DNA of 64,000 bases from Notospermus geniculatus (Eukaryota > Nemertea > Pilidiophora > Heteronemertea > Lineidae), in contig NMRB01001335.1 of assembly GCA_002633025.1 (NCBI GenBank), positions 1 to 64,000 on the forward strand, written 5' to 3'. The notes under the pieces are model-generated. The model saw nothing but the letters and a program-made list of their open reading frames with translations, was not told the DNA's origin and did no database searches. Positions 42,936-53,439 of this stretch are shown piece after piece. Both the position numbers and the translations under genes were made by a program. Position 1 is the first letter of the stretch. Every line of letters starts with the position of its first letter.

Positions 42936-43199
42936 GAGACCATGTTCGTCCAAATGTACCTCAACTGTAACCAACAGGCGATAGAAATCGTCGTTAACAA
43001 GCAGAGCATTGAACGTCCACCGTCGCCCAGGGTGCAAGTCCGACGGTCATGTATTTTGAAGATCGACATTTCGTAGGGGGATTGATGGCAGGGAGTTTCA
43101 ATGGAGAATAAGACGTGAACCATTCATTTACACCACACACCTTTGGCTCATCATACATCCCCACACCAAAAATGAAACCAAAATCTTCAGTCATTCAGA

Positions 43200-44010
43200 A
43201 ACTATGGAGCAAAAGGGAATTTTTATGGTATTTACAAAGCACCCCTATTGGCTAAAAAATCAAATTAAAAAATAATACGATATTTTGTGTACCCTTCCTA
43301 GATAAGCCTACCATAGAAATTTGGTGAAATGTCATTTCGTATTAATTGCGTCTGTAGTTGATTCAGTCTCAAAGATCGGCATCCTTCTGGCAACTCTTGC
43401 GACACAGTTTTTGTGTTTCGGCATTTGGCCCCCTGGTGGCAAAGTACTTTTGGCCCCCTGGTGGCAAAGTAGAGAATTTGGCCGATTCTTTCAGGCGACA
43501 CACACACCGTCAGCCCATGATACACCCTCCCACCAAATATGAAACCAAAATCTTCAGTTGTTCAGAAGTTACAGAGCGAAACATTGTGTACCCTTGCTAG
43601 ATGTGCCAACCACAAAAATTTGGTGAAATTCCATTCAATATTAAAGGTGTAAATGCAGTTTTTGTGTTTCGGCCTTTGGCCCCTGGTGGCAAAGTGGAGA
43701 ATCGGATTCGACCGATTCTTTCACGTGACACACCGTTAGCCCATGATACACCCTCCCATCAAATATCAACCCAATATTTTCAGTCGTTCAGAAATTACAG
43801 AGCGGAAGGAACTTTTGTGGTTTTTACAAAGCGCCCCCAACAGGGCTGAAAAATCAATTAAATTGAAAACCCGTAAGATATATTATGTACCCTTGCTAGA
43901 TGTGCTACCATAAAAATTCCCTTCAGCATTAAAGGCGTAATCGCAGTTTTTGTGTTTTGGCTTTTGGCCCCCTGGTGGCAAAGTGGAGAATCGGATTTGG
44001 CCGTTTCTAA
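43200..44010 (+). repeat. ~270-bp tandem dispersed repeat (GGCCCCCTGGTGGCAAAGTG)
   Basis: Three partial units each contain AAATTTGGTGAAAT, TTTTTGTGTTTCGGC, CCTGGTGGCAAAGT, ATTCTTTCA, CCCATGATACACCCTCCCA and TTCAGAAATTACAGAGCGGA. Two further units are at 56760-57265. No coding capacity seen. Confidence 0.65.
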
Positions 44011-44150
44011 TGCCCGAACGACCGCAGATTTAGAAATTTAATCGAGCTGTATGCGTCTGTACATTTTTGTACACAGTGATGCATGGCGAAAACTGACTCG
44101 ATCAAACATTCGCTTTCAACCCCTAAACCACATTTTCACCTGTAATTGTA

Positions 44151-44907
44151 GAAGTTCCGAATCTAAGAAGAGGGCTAACTGATTGATGTCGATTCAGTTG
44201 TTGGCATGCAGAGAAAACCCTTATTTCGGTGTGTTTTGTTGGGAATCAATGACGTCATTTGTTCAGTCCTCCGCGCAAGTAGTACCATATTGGGTGCAGT
44301 GTCACTATATCGGAAGAATGGAGATATGTGGCGCTGTGGGGAGTTTCATCTACTTGCTGTTCCTTCCCCAGATCTATTTGCTGTTACTTCTCCAGATCTG
44401 TTTGCTGTTCCTTCTCCAGATCTGTTTGCTGTTCCTTCTCCAGATCTGTTTGCTGTTCCTTCTCCAGATCTGTTTGCTGTTACTTCTCCAGATCTNTTTA
44501 CAATATGTTTCGTTTTAAGAACAGGAACTACATAAATTGTCGCAAATTTACAGGGAAAAAAGAATGTATCCTGTATTTTAACATGTGAATTCTGTAAATG
44601 ACAGGGAAAATATGTTTTAAGAAGGACTTTGCTGTAAAATAACAAAAAAAGTCCCATTATTATCATTTACGAACTGATTCTGTAAAAAAATTTCTGTAAA
44701 ATCTACTGTTTTTTCTAACAGTGTGGAAGTTCCGAATCTAAGAAGAGGGCTATCTGATGTCGATTCAGTTGTTGGCATGCAGAGAAAACCCTTATTTCGG
44801 TGTGTTTTGTTGGGAATCAAGGACGTCATTTGTTCAGTCCTCCGCGCAAGTAGTACCATATTGGGTGCAGTGTCACTATATCGGAAGAATGGAGATATGT
44901 GGCGCTG
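44151..44907 (+). repeat. duplicated leader plus minisatellite array 3a (44352-44500)
   Basis: AAGTTCCGAATCTAAGAAGA through ATGGAGATATGTGGCGCTG occurs at 44151-44337 and 44725-44907, each followed by a 24-bp array. The first array stops at an N (44496) and is followed by AT-rich DNA. Either a real tandem duplication or an assembly join. Confidence 0.6.
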
Positions 44908-44925
44908 AGAGGAGTTTGATCTAGT

Positions 44926-45400
44926 TGCTGTTCCTTCCCCAGATCTGTTTGCTGTTACTTCTCCAGATCTATGTGTTGTTCATTCTCCAGATCTGTTTGC
45001 TGTTCCTTCTCCAGATCTGTTTGCTGTTCCTTCTCCACATCTGTTTGCTGTTCCTTCTCCAGATCTGTTGGCTGTTCCTTCTCCAGATCTGTTTGTTGTT
45101 CCTTCTCCAGATCTGTTTGCTGTTCCTTCTCCAGATCTGTTTGTTGTTCCTTCTCCAGATCTGTTTGCTGTTCCTTCTCCAGATCTGTTTGCTGTTCCTT
45201 CTCCAGATCTGTTTGCTGTTCCTTCTCCAGATCTGTTTGTTTTTCCTTCTCCAGATCTGTTTGCTGTTCCTTCTCAAGATCTATTTGCTGTTCCTTCTCC
45301 AGATCTATTTGCTGTTCCTTCTCCAGATCTATTTGCTGTTCCTTCTCCTGATTTTTTGCTGTTCCTTCTCCTGACCTGTCTGCTATTTCTTCCCCAGATT
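44926..45400. repeat. 24-bp minisatellite array 3b
   Basis: About 19 units of CCTTCTCCAGATCTGTTTGC plus TGTT, the most homogeneous array of the window. Open in several frames on both strands; the 126-157-codon frames are artefacts of the period. Confidence 0.9.
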
Positions 45401-45557
45401 TTTTTTGACGGAATTCATAATTGGACATGTTGGGTATTCATTTCAGTCTAAGCTTAGGCCTATTAGGCGTATCCTATATCACTTTCAAGAGGAAATTTAT
45501 CTCTATCCCTATGTTTACTAAACCACAGCAGAAAGCATGAAGTAGGCAGCTGTGATG

Positions 45558-46660
45558 CAGATGTTTTTATTCCCTTTCAAGAGGACTCCATACCTCTAGA
45601 CCTATGTTTACAGTAACCAGTGGTAGAAAGGATCCAACAGCTGATAAAAGCTGAAGATTGTTTATCAGAGGACTCCAAATCTCTTCACGGAAACCAGCAG
45701 TAGAAAGCGTGGGGCAGCTGATGCGCCACAGATGATCCGAATCTCAGTCAAGAGAACTCCAAATCTCTTGACCAATGTTTAGAATAACCATCAGGAGAAA
45801 GCATGGAAAAGCGAGAGGCAGCAGATGTTTCCACTCCTTTCAATTCAAATTGATTTCATGATATAAGCCCTCTTGGAGTTTCAAAGGGAGTGGACTGCAT
45901 AGGATATCCAGGATGATACATGCGTAATGCATGGAATATCACTAGCAAGGTTGAATTATAGAATTAGCAAGATAGGGCAAGGGAATGGAAGTCCGAGTTA
46001 CAATTTACATGTACATGTACATGTAGTCTGTAAAAACACTGTCATAACGACATGCCAGAAACCTCAGTGTGATTCAGTTGTACACTTGACAACGAACAGG
46101 GAACGCTGATAGAAACGTCAGGTTAAAATAAAACCTAGAAAGAGTAGCCAACAATTACATTACCTGTTTGAAACCTTTCTAAAAATTCCATTCCGAAGCA
46201 GTTGACATGTACATGTAGTCTGCTATTAATCCAATCAACTGCCAAAATTAATTCATGTGTTACCAAGACTTAAGCTGCCCATACACGATCAATATTATTG
46301 CACAATATGAGGATCACAATGGGCAATACTATTGTCAATCTTTCTTCTAATTATCATGCTAGAAGCACACGACCACCCATTTGGGCCCCATATTGTGCAA
46401 TAATATTGCGCCGTGTATGGGCGGCTTAAGATTTGATGCCTTGACGCAAGGAAACCAACCGCAAATTAAGTTAAAGCATTTGATAGTTTTTATGAATACT
46501 ACCTATGGAATGAAGTGTGCATGCCCATTGAAGACTGCGCGTGTGCCCAGTGCTCATTTTTCCTGAGCAAATTTTCTACTGCCGTACGTCAGACCAGGGC
46601 ACACGCAGTCCTTAAAGCTGACAGGTCAGATATACTCTCCGACTTGTATGCAAAAATTTT
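45558..46660 (+). repeat. direct duplication, copy 1 (with inserted MITE)
   Basis: Collinear with 47085-47960 from GCAGATGTTTTTATTCCCTT through ACTTCATTCCATAGG-proximal sequence, at high identity. Copy 1 alone has the TTAA-flanked MITE (46274-46425) and extra TACATGTA units at 46005-46025. Confidence 0.7.
46274..46425. mobile_element. TTAA-flanked hairpin MITE, absent from the duplicate
   Basis: TTAA (46270-46273), GCTGCCCATACACG at the left, CGTGTATGGGCGGC at the right, TTAA (46426-46429). The arms include CAATATTATTGCACAATATG and its mirror. The duplicate at 47765-47775 reads CAAGACTAAGATTTG with no insert, so this moved in after the duplication or between haplotypes. Confidence 0.75.
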
Positions 46661-47084
46661 TACGCTCAACTTCGGCAGACCACGAGACTGCCGAAGTCGA
46701 GCGTTCGGTAATGTTCGTAATGTACACTAAGCTTCCTACCTTGAAACACCCATTACACCCTGCGCATAGCAACTACGTCATCATTCACTCGCCTGACAAC
46801 CGGAAGTGAAGGATCGAGGCCTCTCTGATAATCCAACACTCGAACCTTCAAAATGGAAGTAGAGGTAATCACCGCCGTAGTAATAAAAGCATATCGTATC
46901 GAATCCATGAATAAACAAATTATCCGATTACTATCAATGACCGCGGATGCTACTGAGTATAAAAAAATAGTAGTCACCACAAACATTGGTGTATCAAAAA
47001 AGAAAGCATTGGAGCCGCCTCGTCTGCTCCGTCTGCAGGTCGCCATGTCCGTGCATACGCAATGCCACATACGCCTAGGCCTAN

Positions 47085-47960
47085 GCAGATGTTTTTATTC
47101 CCTTTCAAGAGGACTCCATACCTCTAGACCCATGTTTACAGTAACCAGTGGTAGAAAGGATCCAACAGCTGATTAAAACCTGAAGATTGTTTATCAGAGG
47201 ACTCCAAATCTCTTCACGGAAACTAGCAGTAGAAAGCGTGGGGCAGCTGATCGGCCACAGATGATCTGGGTCTCTTTCAAGAGAACTCCAAATCTCTTGA
47301 CCAATGTTTAGAATAACCATCAGGAGAAAGCATGGAACAGCTGAGGGCAGCAGATGTTTCCACCCCTTTCAATTCAAACTGATTTCGTGATATGAAGCCC
47401 TCTTGGAATTACAAAGGGAGTGGACTGCATTGGATATCCAGGATGATACATGCGTAATGCATGGAATATCACTAGGTTGAATTATAGAATTAGCAAGATA
47501 GGGCAAGGGAATGGAAGTACGAGTTGTCTGTAAAAACACTGTCATAACGACATGCCAGAAACCTCAGTGTGATTCAGTTGTACACTTGACAACGAACAGG
47601 GAACGCTGATAGAAACGTCAGGTTAAAATAAAACCTAGAAAGAGTAGCCAACAATTACATTACCTATTTGAAACCTTTCTAAAAATTCCATTCCGAAGCA
47701 GTTGACATGTACATGTAGTCTGCTATTAATCCAATCAACTGCCAAAATTAATTCATGTGTTACCAAGACTAAGATTTGATGCCTTGACGCAAGGAAACCA
47801 ACCGCAAATTAAGTTAAAGCATTTGATAGTTTTTATGAATACTACCTATGGAATGAAGTGTGCATGCCCATTTAAGACTGCGCGTGTGCCCAGTGCTCAT
47901 TTTTCCTGAGCAAATTTTCTACTGCCGTACGTCAGACCAGGGCACACGCAGTCCTTAATG
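47085..47960 (+). repeat. direct duplication, copy 2 (empty-site copy)
   Basis: Begins immediately after an N at 47084 and repeats 45560 onward. It lacks the MITE and the TACATGTA tract. The N at the junction leaves open that this is an unmerged alternative haplotype. Confidence 0.65.
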
Positions 47961-48224
47961 GGCACGCGCACTTCATTCCATAGGGCTATAATGGTACTGG
48001 TTTCGCTGAGTTTTATGGCAAGACCTAATTTGAGACAACTGATTGTGTACTGATTGTTTAAGAGAAAGGCACACACAAACCACCAGTGTTCTTGGGTTTT
48101 TTCTTGCCGAGAAAATAGAGGTTTTGATGGGCAACAGGCATTCCAGTTCAAATATTTCCCCATTCGATCATCAAACAATATTGTCGGAAGCATCCGTCCA
48201 CACCAACACTGCTGACTACATGTA

Positions 48225-48767
48225 CACTCATGCCAAAAAGTAAATGGGCAGTGGTTTTTTTTTACATGAAGTAATGCATAATTTTGGGTTCTAGCTCAGA
48301 TATATGGCCTACAACATCTCTTGTCCAAGAGCAAAATTTCAAGGAAAAAGTGAAAACACTGTTTCAAAATACATGTATCATTGAAAATGAGATTGTTGAA
48401 GTCTTGAAGTTTTTCATTAAAAAAAATAATTTACCATGAATCTTTACCATGACTCCCTACGCAGTTGTGTACCGCGCCCCCTTCAGTTTACCCGCTCTCC
48501 ACAACTGTTTCACTTGGATATGTTTGCCGCGTTTGGTCCACAGATGGCGCTGAGGTTTCGCGCGATTTTTGTAGCCTATCAGCAATTTTATTTATTAAAA
48601 TACATGTAGTAATGTTTTAATGATAATTAATTTTTTCCCTGACATTTTTTCTTTGACATACAGATGAGATGTTCTTGGGCCAGGTATCAAAGATGCAATC
48701 TCACCGTGTGCATACCTCAGCAACAGAAGAGAAAAAACCAGTGTTCATTTACTTTTTGGCATGAGTG
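48225..48767. mobile_element. Tc1/mariner-like non-autonomous element
   Basis: TA (48223-48224), CACTCATGCCAAAAAGTAAA at the left; TTTACTTTTTGGCATGAGTG then TA (48768-48769) at the right. TIRs of about 33 bp, total 543 bp, no transposase frame. Target TA and CA..TG termini fit the Tc1/mariner superfamily. Gene C has TACATGTA at this site, and A, F, G and H have plain TA. A related left terminus is near 15935 (TACACTCATGGCC). Confidence 0.75.
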
Positions 48768-48814
48768 TACCGGTAATTCTACGTTGCAGAGGCCCATGAC
48801 AGATGTTGAAGAGA

Positions 48815-48959
48815 GTTGAGTTTCATTGTCTCGTGGTCCAGGACATCCCAGCTGAATCAATTTATCATGAGTCCATTTTCCTTAAATAGGCCTACCCATC
48901 TGCCAGCCTGGCATTGGCTGGATTGGAACCCATAGGAAGTCGTCAGGTACTCTTCCAAA
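48815..48959 (+). promoter_or_regulatory. promoter and 5'UTR block of gene E
   Basis: CATCCCAGCTGAATCAATTT with CAGCTG, TTAAATAGGCC at 48882 (78 bp before the ATG), CAGCCTGGCATTGGCTGG and CTCTTCCAAAATG. Confidence 0.55.
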
Positions 48960-51783
48960 ATGAAGATCCTGATAATGATGCTGGTGTTTGGAGCTGTTTT
49001 TTCAGAAAACGCTTTGCCAGATGATCCATTTGTAGTTGTCTGGAATGCAGAAGTGAGAATATGCAAGTCAACCCACAAAATGGACTTCGATCTGGCTAAG
49101 TATGATATTGTGGCCAACCCCAACAATGATTACGAGGGAAAAGTTATAACCCTTCTCTACAAGAAGATGGGAAAGTTTCCACATATCGGTCGCCACGATC
49201 TCAAAGATGAAGGCGAAAATCCCCCACCAGAGTACGGAGGGGTTCCACAGGTAAGTTAACTTATCGCTACTGGCCGCAACTATAGCGGCAATGGCCTTTC
49301 CAGCAACTGGCGCGAGGTTCACCGCGGGGACTTTAGTAGCTCACCAGATGAGCTAATGAAAGAAAAGGCGTGGGCTGAGAACAGTGATCGCTTGATAAAG
49401 GGCTGCTTTTCCTTGTTTGCTTGCATAAGCTTGCTATTTTTGACCTATTTTTGTTATTTCAGGCTGGAAATCTGACCGATCACCTCGTTACATTGGAAAA
49501 GCATCTAAAAGAAAAAATACCCGATCCTTCATTCAATGGACTGGGTATCTTTGACCAAGAGTGGTGGATGGCTTCCTGGGAACTCATGCATAGCAAATAT
49601 GCACGCTACTACGACCTATCAAAAAAACTGGTCAGGAATCAACCAGGATGGAGCGAAGCAGAAGTTGAGGCAAAAGTCCGAGAGGAATACATAACAGATA
49701 GTGATATTGAGGTTAACAAGAAAGTGAAAAAAAGAATAGATGCAGAAGCGGAAAGACAGTTTAATATTGCAGCACGGTAGGGCGAATCCTCTAGGTTCAG
49801 TTCAATTAAATGCTAAGAGAGTCAATTAGTACTTTATCAATGCCATTTTAAAGGTTTTCTTGCTTACCCACTTTCCTTTTCATCAGAGGCTGAAATCATA
49901 ACCAGTCTCGATTCCAGTTTGTGAAAAAATAACTTATTCTACAACCTCATCTCGTTATATTTATTTCAGAGAATACATGGAAAAGTCCCTGATTTTAGCT
50001 AAGAAACTGAGACCAGACGGAATGTGGGGATGTTATCATTATCCTTTCTGCTTCAATACCGATCACAATTCTCACCGTATACGCTGCACAAAAGAACTCC
50101 CAGGGGAAAATGACCGGTAAGTTGTATTTTCGGGTTATCCCAGTTTATTTCGAGAGGGCAAGTAATATTAACGGGTTTCTATTAAAGGTGAAAGACATAG
50201 CTTCCTACCGGGCTCGAACCCACGGACCCTCGCACAGGCAATTTTCGAGAGGGGTAGGCCTATAAATTTAAAGGGATTCTAAATTCATTCTACGTGCAGG
50301 CTACTAATGGATATCTTTAACTGTGAGTACCATAAAATAGTTTTCCTATCATTTCAGAGTTGCGTGGTTTTACAAACAAATGGATGCCCTTTTTCCTTCC
50401 GTCTATTTGCAAACCCCCGCATATAGGCCTGAAAAAACCCCAGATAAACCTGTAATACCTGCAAACCGCTTCTACGGAAACACAGAAGAAGCGTTTAGGA
50501 TTGGAAACAAATTCTCACCACCCAAAGCTGTCTGGCTGTATTCAACAATCAGATACATTGACGATACGACTACATTCTACTCAGCAGTAAGTAAGCTAAC
50601 GAGAAGTGAAAGTTCCCTTCATATAATCGCGGGCGGATTCCGCTGTGGGTTGCGGTGAGCGGTGCCGTTTTCCCTGGGTTTTGAATAAATCCTTCGATGG
50701 TTTAACAGAGTGTACATGGCATTGAGAGCGTATAACTTAACTAGTATTAAGCTCGAGGCCACTGGGGACGAGTGTACCGCCGAAATGGAAACGGGACTTA
50801 AAGGGAGACATGCGAAAAATATTGCTCGGCGGGCACAAGTTGTCTGAGTTGTAGCGCCGTCTGTTAAAACACGGTGACACTACGCTATATCACAGGCGCC
50901 TGTAGAGCTATCAGTGAGTTAAGAACACTTTTCTAATCAAACGTATCTAAAAACACAACACGTATCTAAAAACACACCACGAGCTCATAAATTCGTGAGC
51001 TCGGGATGTGTTTTTTACAAACTAGTGTTTTTTGGTTAGATACGTGTTCTAAGGTCACTAATAGCTCCACAGGGGCCTGTGATATAGCGTAGTGTCACCG
51101 TGTTTTAACAGACGGCGCTACAACTCAGACAACTTGTGCCCGCCGGGCAATATTTTTCGCATGTCTCCCTTTAAGAAATATTGTAATCCTTCCTGCAGAT
51201 GTGATATCCACTGAGTTAGCAAAACAAATTGGCCAAATTCTAACTTTTGACACTTGTTATGCTCTTCAACTTCATACTTTGTCCTCAAGTGCCCCGAATA
51301 GAGACGTTCCACTCATCCGTGATAGAATGCAATTTGTGACCAATTGAATGGTCTCAATAATTCACAATCAAATTCGTATCATTTCAGAAAGACTTGATCA
51401 TGAACCTGAAAATGGCCGCGGATTTTGGCAGTCACGGTATCGTGTTTTGGGCCAGCTCATCCGATTTCAAAACTCGTGACCAGTGTACGAAATTTGAGAA
51501 CTACCTGCACGACACCCTTGGTCCGTACGTTAAAAAGGTCACCGAAGACGCTCGGAAGTGCAGCCAAACGATTTGTAGTGGTCAGGGCCGATGTCAGAGG
51601 AAAGATATAAAGGAGTTGATGACCGTACCATCAGGCACAGACTCAGAATTTCAGAACTTCAAGGAAAAGTTTGAGGCGGTGAAGACGAAAACGGCCGCTT
51701 GGACTGGCCAGTCTAATTACGATGACTTCGTGTGCAGGTGCTACCCAGGACGGAAGGGGACAGACTGCTCCGAAAAAGCTTGA
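48960..51783 (+). CDS. hyaluronidase-like gene E (5 exons, intact, compact)
   Basis: Exons 48960-49250, 49463-49776, 49970-50116, 50358-50586 and 51388-51783 give 458 residues, the longest copy. Signal peptide, PFVVVWNAE, FDQEWWMASWELM (Asp128/Glu130), WGCYHYPFC, LFPSVYL and HGIVFWASS appear in family order, with the six-Cys EGF-like end. Oddities: exon 3 has WGC where the paralogs have WGF or WGY, adding an extra Cys; the stretch after GWSEAEVEAKVREEY in exon 2 differs from all paralogs; exon 4 is 33 nt longer than in D, and the inserted bases include TATAGGCCTG. Intron 1 is only 212 bp. Intron 4 carries a TTAA-flanked hairpin, and two more copies follow the gene. Confidence 0.92.
50180..50250 (-). 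repeat. tRNA 3'-half (SINE-like) remnant in intron 3 of E
   Basis: Minus-strand B-box-like GGTTCGAGCCC (complement near 50210-50220), collinear with the remnant in intron 3 of C. The downstream base pair context GGGGTAGGCCTATAAATT (50251-50268) differs from C (GGGGTATAAATT) by exactly GGCCTA. Confidence 0.45.
50255..50262. other. TAGGCCTA insertion in intron 3 of E
   Basis: E reads GAGAGGGGTAGGCCTATAAA; C reads GAGAGGGGTATAAATT at 31826-31841. An exact gain of GGCCTA at TA with intact flanks. Confidence 0.8.
50798..51174. mobile_element. TTAA-flanked long hairpin, copy 1 (intron 4 of E)
   Basis: TTAA at both ends, then AGGGAGACATGCGAAAAATA, mirrored by TATTTTTCGCATGTCTCCCT. The arms run nearly the whole 377 bp (GCGCCGTCTGTTAAAACACG, GTGACACTACGCTATATCAC with mirrors), with TAAATTCGTGAGCTC at the centre. 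In D the matching spot (near 41022) reads ATCTTATGAAAT with no insert. Confidence 0.85.
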
Positions 51784-51929
51784 ATCATGCAAATATCAAA
51801 GGTCATTATGTGTTTTGGAATTCAATTGATTTGAATTCAACAAGTTTAGATAAACAACACCTAACTGCGTTGATCAATACCAATAAGGCAAATATTTCGA
51901 TTACCATCAACATAAATGGACCTCCATCT

Positions 51930-52760
51930 AATAAAAGTAGTTTATTGCGAAGCGATGTTCAAAAATCATGTAGACCTATTTTCTCAAGACAGTGAGTGGC
52001 ATTTTGGTAAAATATTTCAAACAGTTCAGTGTGTGTCTTTCATTTATTTTAACCTGTCATGGCCGTACGTACATGTATATGTCAATTCATTGTACATTGT
52101 ATTTGTTCTGTGATCACGTAGGGAAACTATAGATCTTTTCTAAACAAGAAATTATATTTTAATTTCGTAAGAGATTTCTGAATGTACCATATTTTTCCCA
52201 TTCTTGATTTGTATCAATCTCTGGACTTATAATAATAAGAATAAAATGGTTACTTACACGCATAATTCCTCGATCAGACATTGAAATTGCAAGCTCGTCA
52301 TTTTAAAGGGAGACATGCGAAAAATATTGCCCGGCGGGCACAAGTTGTCTGAGTTGTAGCGCCGTCTGTTAATACACGGTGACACTACGCTATATCACAG
52401 GCGCCTGTAGAGCTATCAGTGAGTTTCGAACACTTTTCTAACCAAACGTATCTAAAAAACACAACACGTATCTAAAAACAAACCACGAGCTCATAAATTC
52501 GTGAGCTCGGGGTGTGTTTTTTACAAACTAGTGTTTTTCGGTTAGATACGTGTTCTAAGCTCACTAATAGCTCTACAGGGGCCTGTGATATAGCGTAGTG
52601 TCACCGTGTATTAACAGACGGCGCTACAACTCAGACCACTTGTGCCCGCCGGGCAATATTTTTCGCATGTCTCCCTTTAATCTTGCTCACTAAACAGTTG
52701 AAAAAAGTGTACATGTATTTGGAAGACTTGTTTGGGTGAAGTCATAATAAACTACTTAAA
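51930..52760 (+). promoter_or_regulatory. 3' processing blocks of gene E
   Basis: AATAAA at 51930-51935 (block 1, then AGTAGTTTATTGCG) and at 52746-52751 (block 2, CATAATAAACTACTTAAAG). TTAA hairpin copy 2 separates them, so a transcript using block 2 would carry a ~370-nt hairpin in its 3'UTR (inference). Confidence 0.5.
52313..52680. mobile_element. TTAA-flanked long hairpin, copy 2 (3' flank of E)
   Basis: TTAA at 52313 and 52677, same ends and arms as copy 1. Gene D's flank at 42437 reads CTGTAATCTTGCTCAC without it. Small differences from copy 1 (for example ACCAAACG for ATCAAACG) show they are separate insertions or diverged copies. Confidence 0.85.
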
Positions 52761-53029
52761 GCAGAACTGTGTGTCTTTTGTGAATTATTTCCGAGAAGTC
52801 AGCAAACCAAGATGGTGGGTGAAGTCTGCTCTTCAACAGTTGGCATTGTGCCACGCAAGGTTTTCCATCACGTGATAGGTTTCTAGCCAGAGCTGGCTCA
52901 AGAGGCACCATGAGAATCCGTATTGGGACATCAGATTGTGCACCCCAAAAGGCATCGTTATGATCGGAGACCATGTTCGTCCAAATGTGCTGTACCTCAA
53001 CTGCAACCAGCAGGCGATTGAAATCGTCG

Positions 53030-53407
53030 TTAAAGGGAGACATGCGAAAAATATTGCCCGGCGGGCACAGGTTGTGTGAGTTGTAGCGCCGTCTGTTAAT
53101 ACACGGTGTCACTACGCTATATCACAGGCGCCTGTAGAGCTATCAGTGAGTTAAGAACACTTTTCTAATCAAACGTATCTAAAAAACACAACACGTATCT
53201 AAAAACACACCACGAGCTCATAAATTCGTGAGCTCGGGATGTGTTTTTTACAAACTAGTGTTTTTTGGTTAGATACGTGTTCTAAGCTCACTAATAGCTC
53301 CACAGGGGCCTGTGATATAGCGTAGTGTCACCGTGTTCTAACAGACGGCGCTACAACTCAGACAACTTGTGCCCGCCGGGCAATATTTTTCGCATGTCTC
53401 CCTTTAA
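53030..53407. mobile_element. TTAA-flanked long hairpin, copy 3
   Basis: TTAA at 53030 and 53404. Gene D's flank at 42985-43000 reads AATCGTCGTTAACAAGC, a clean empty TTAA site. Three copies within 2.6 kb. Confidence 0.85.
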
Positions 53408-53439
53408 TGAGACTGCTTCCTACTCCTCTGGAGCCACGG

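Larger units (their letters stand above)
42560..48815. other. intergenic D-E, repeats and a duplicated segment, no gene recognised
   Basis: 42560-43010 is shared with the 3' flank of E (52780-53030). Then come tandem repeats with TTTTGGCCCCCTGGTGGC, two minisatellite arrays preceded by duplicated leaders, and a direct duplication (45558-46640 and 47085-47960). A Tc1-like element lies just before gene E. Single Ns at 44496 and 47084 mark joins. Confidence 0.6.

Noticed and set aside
46005-46026. Treating all TACATGTA sites simply as a (CATGTA)n microsatellite
   Set aside because: Tandem tracts exist here and near 54757, but many sites are single octamers. Two comparisons (26392 and 32664) show gain of one unit at a plain TA, so slippage alone does not explain them. 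It remains a partial explanation for the tracts.
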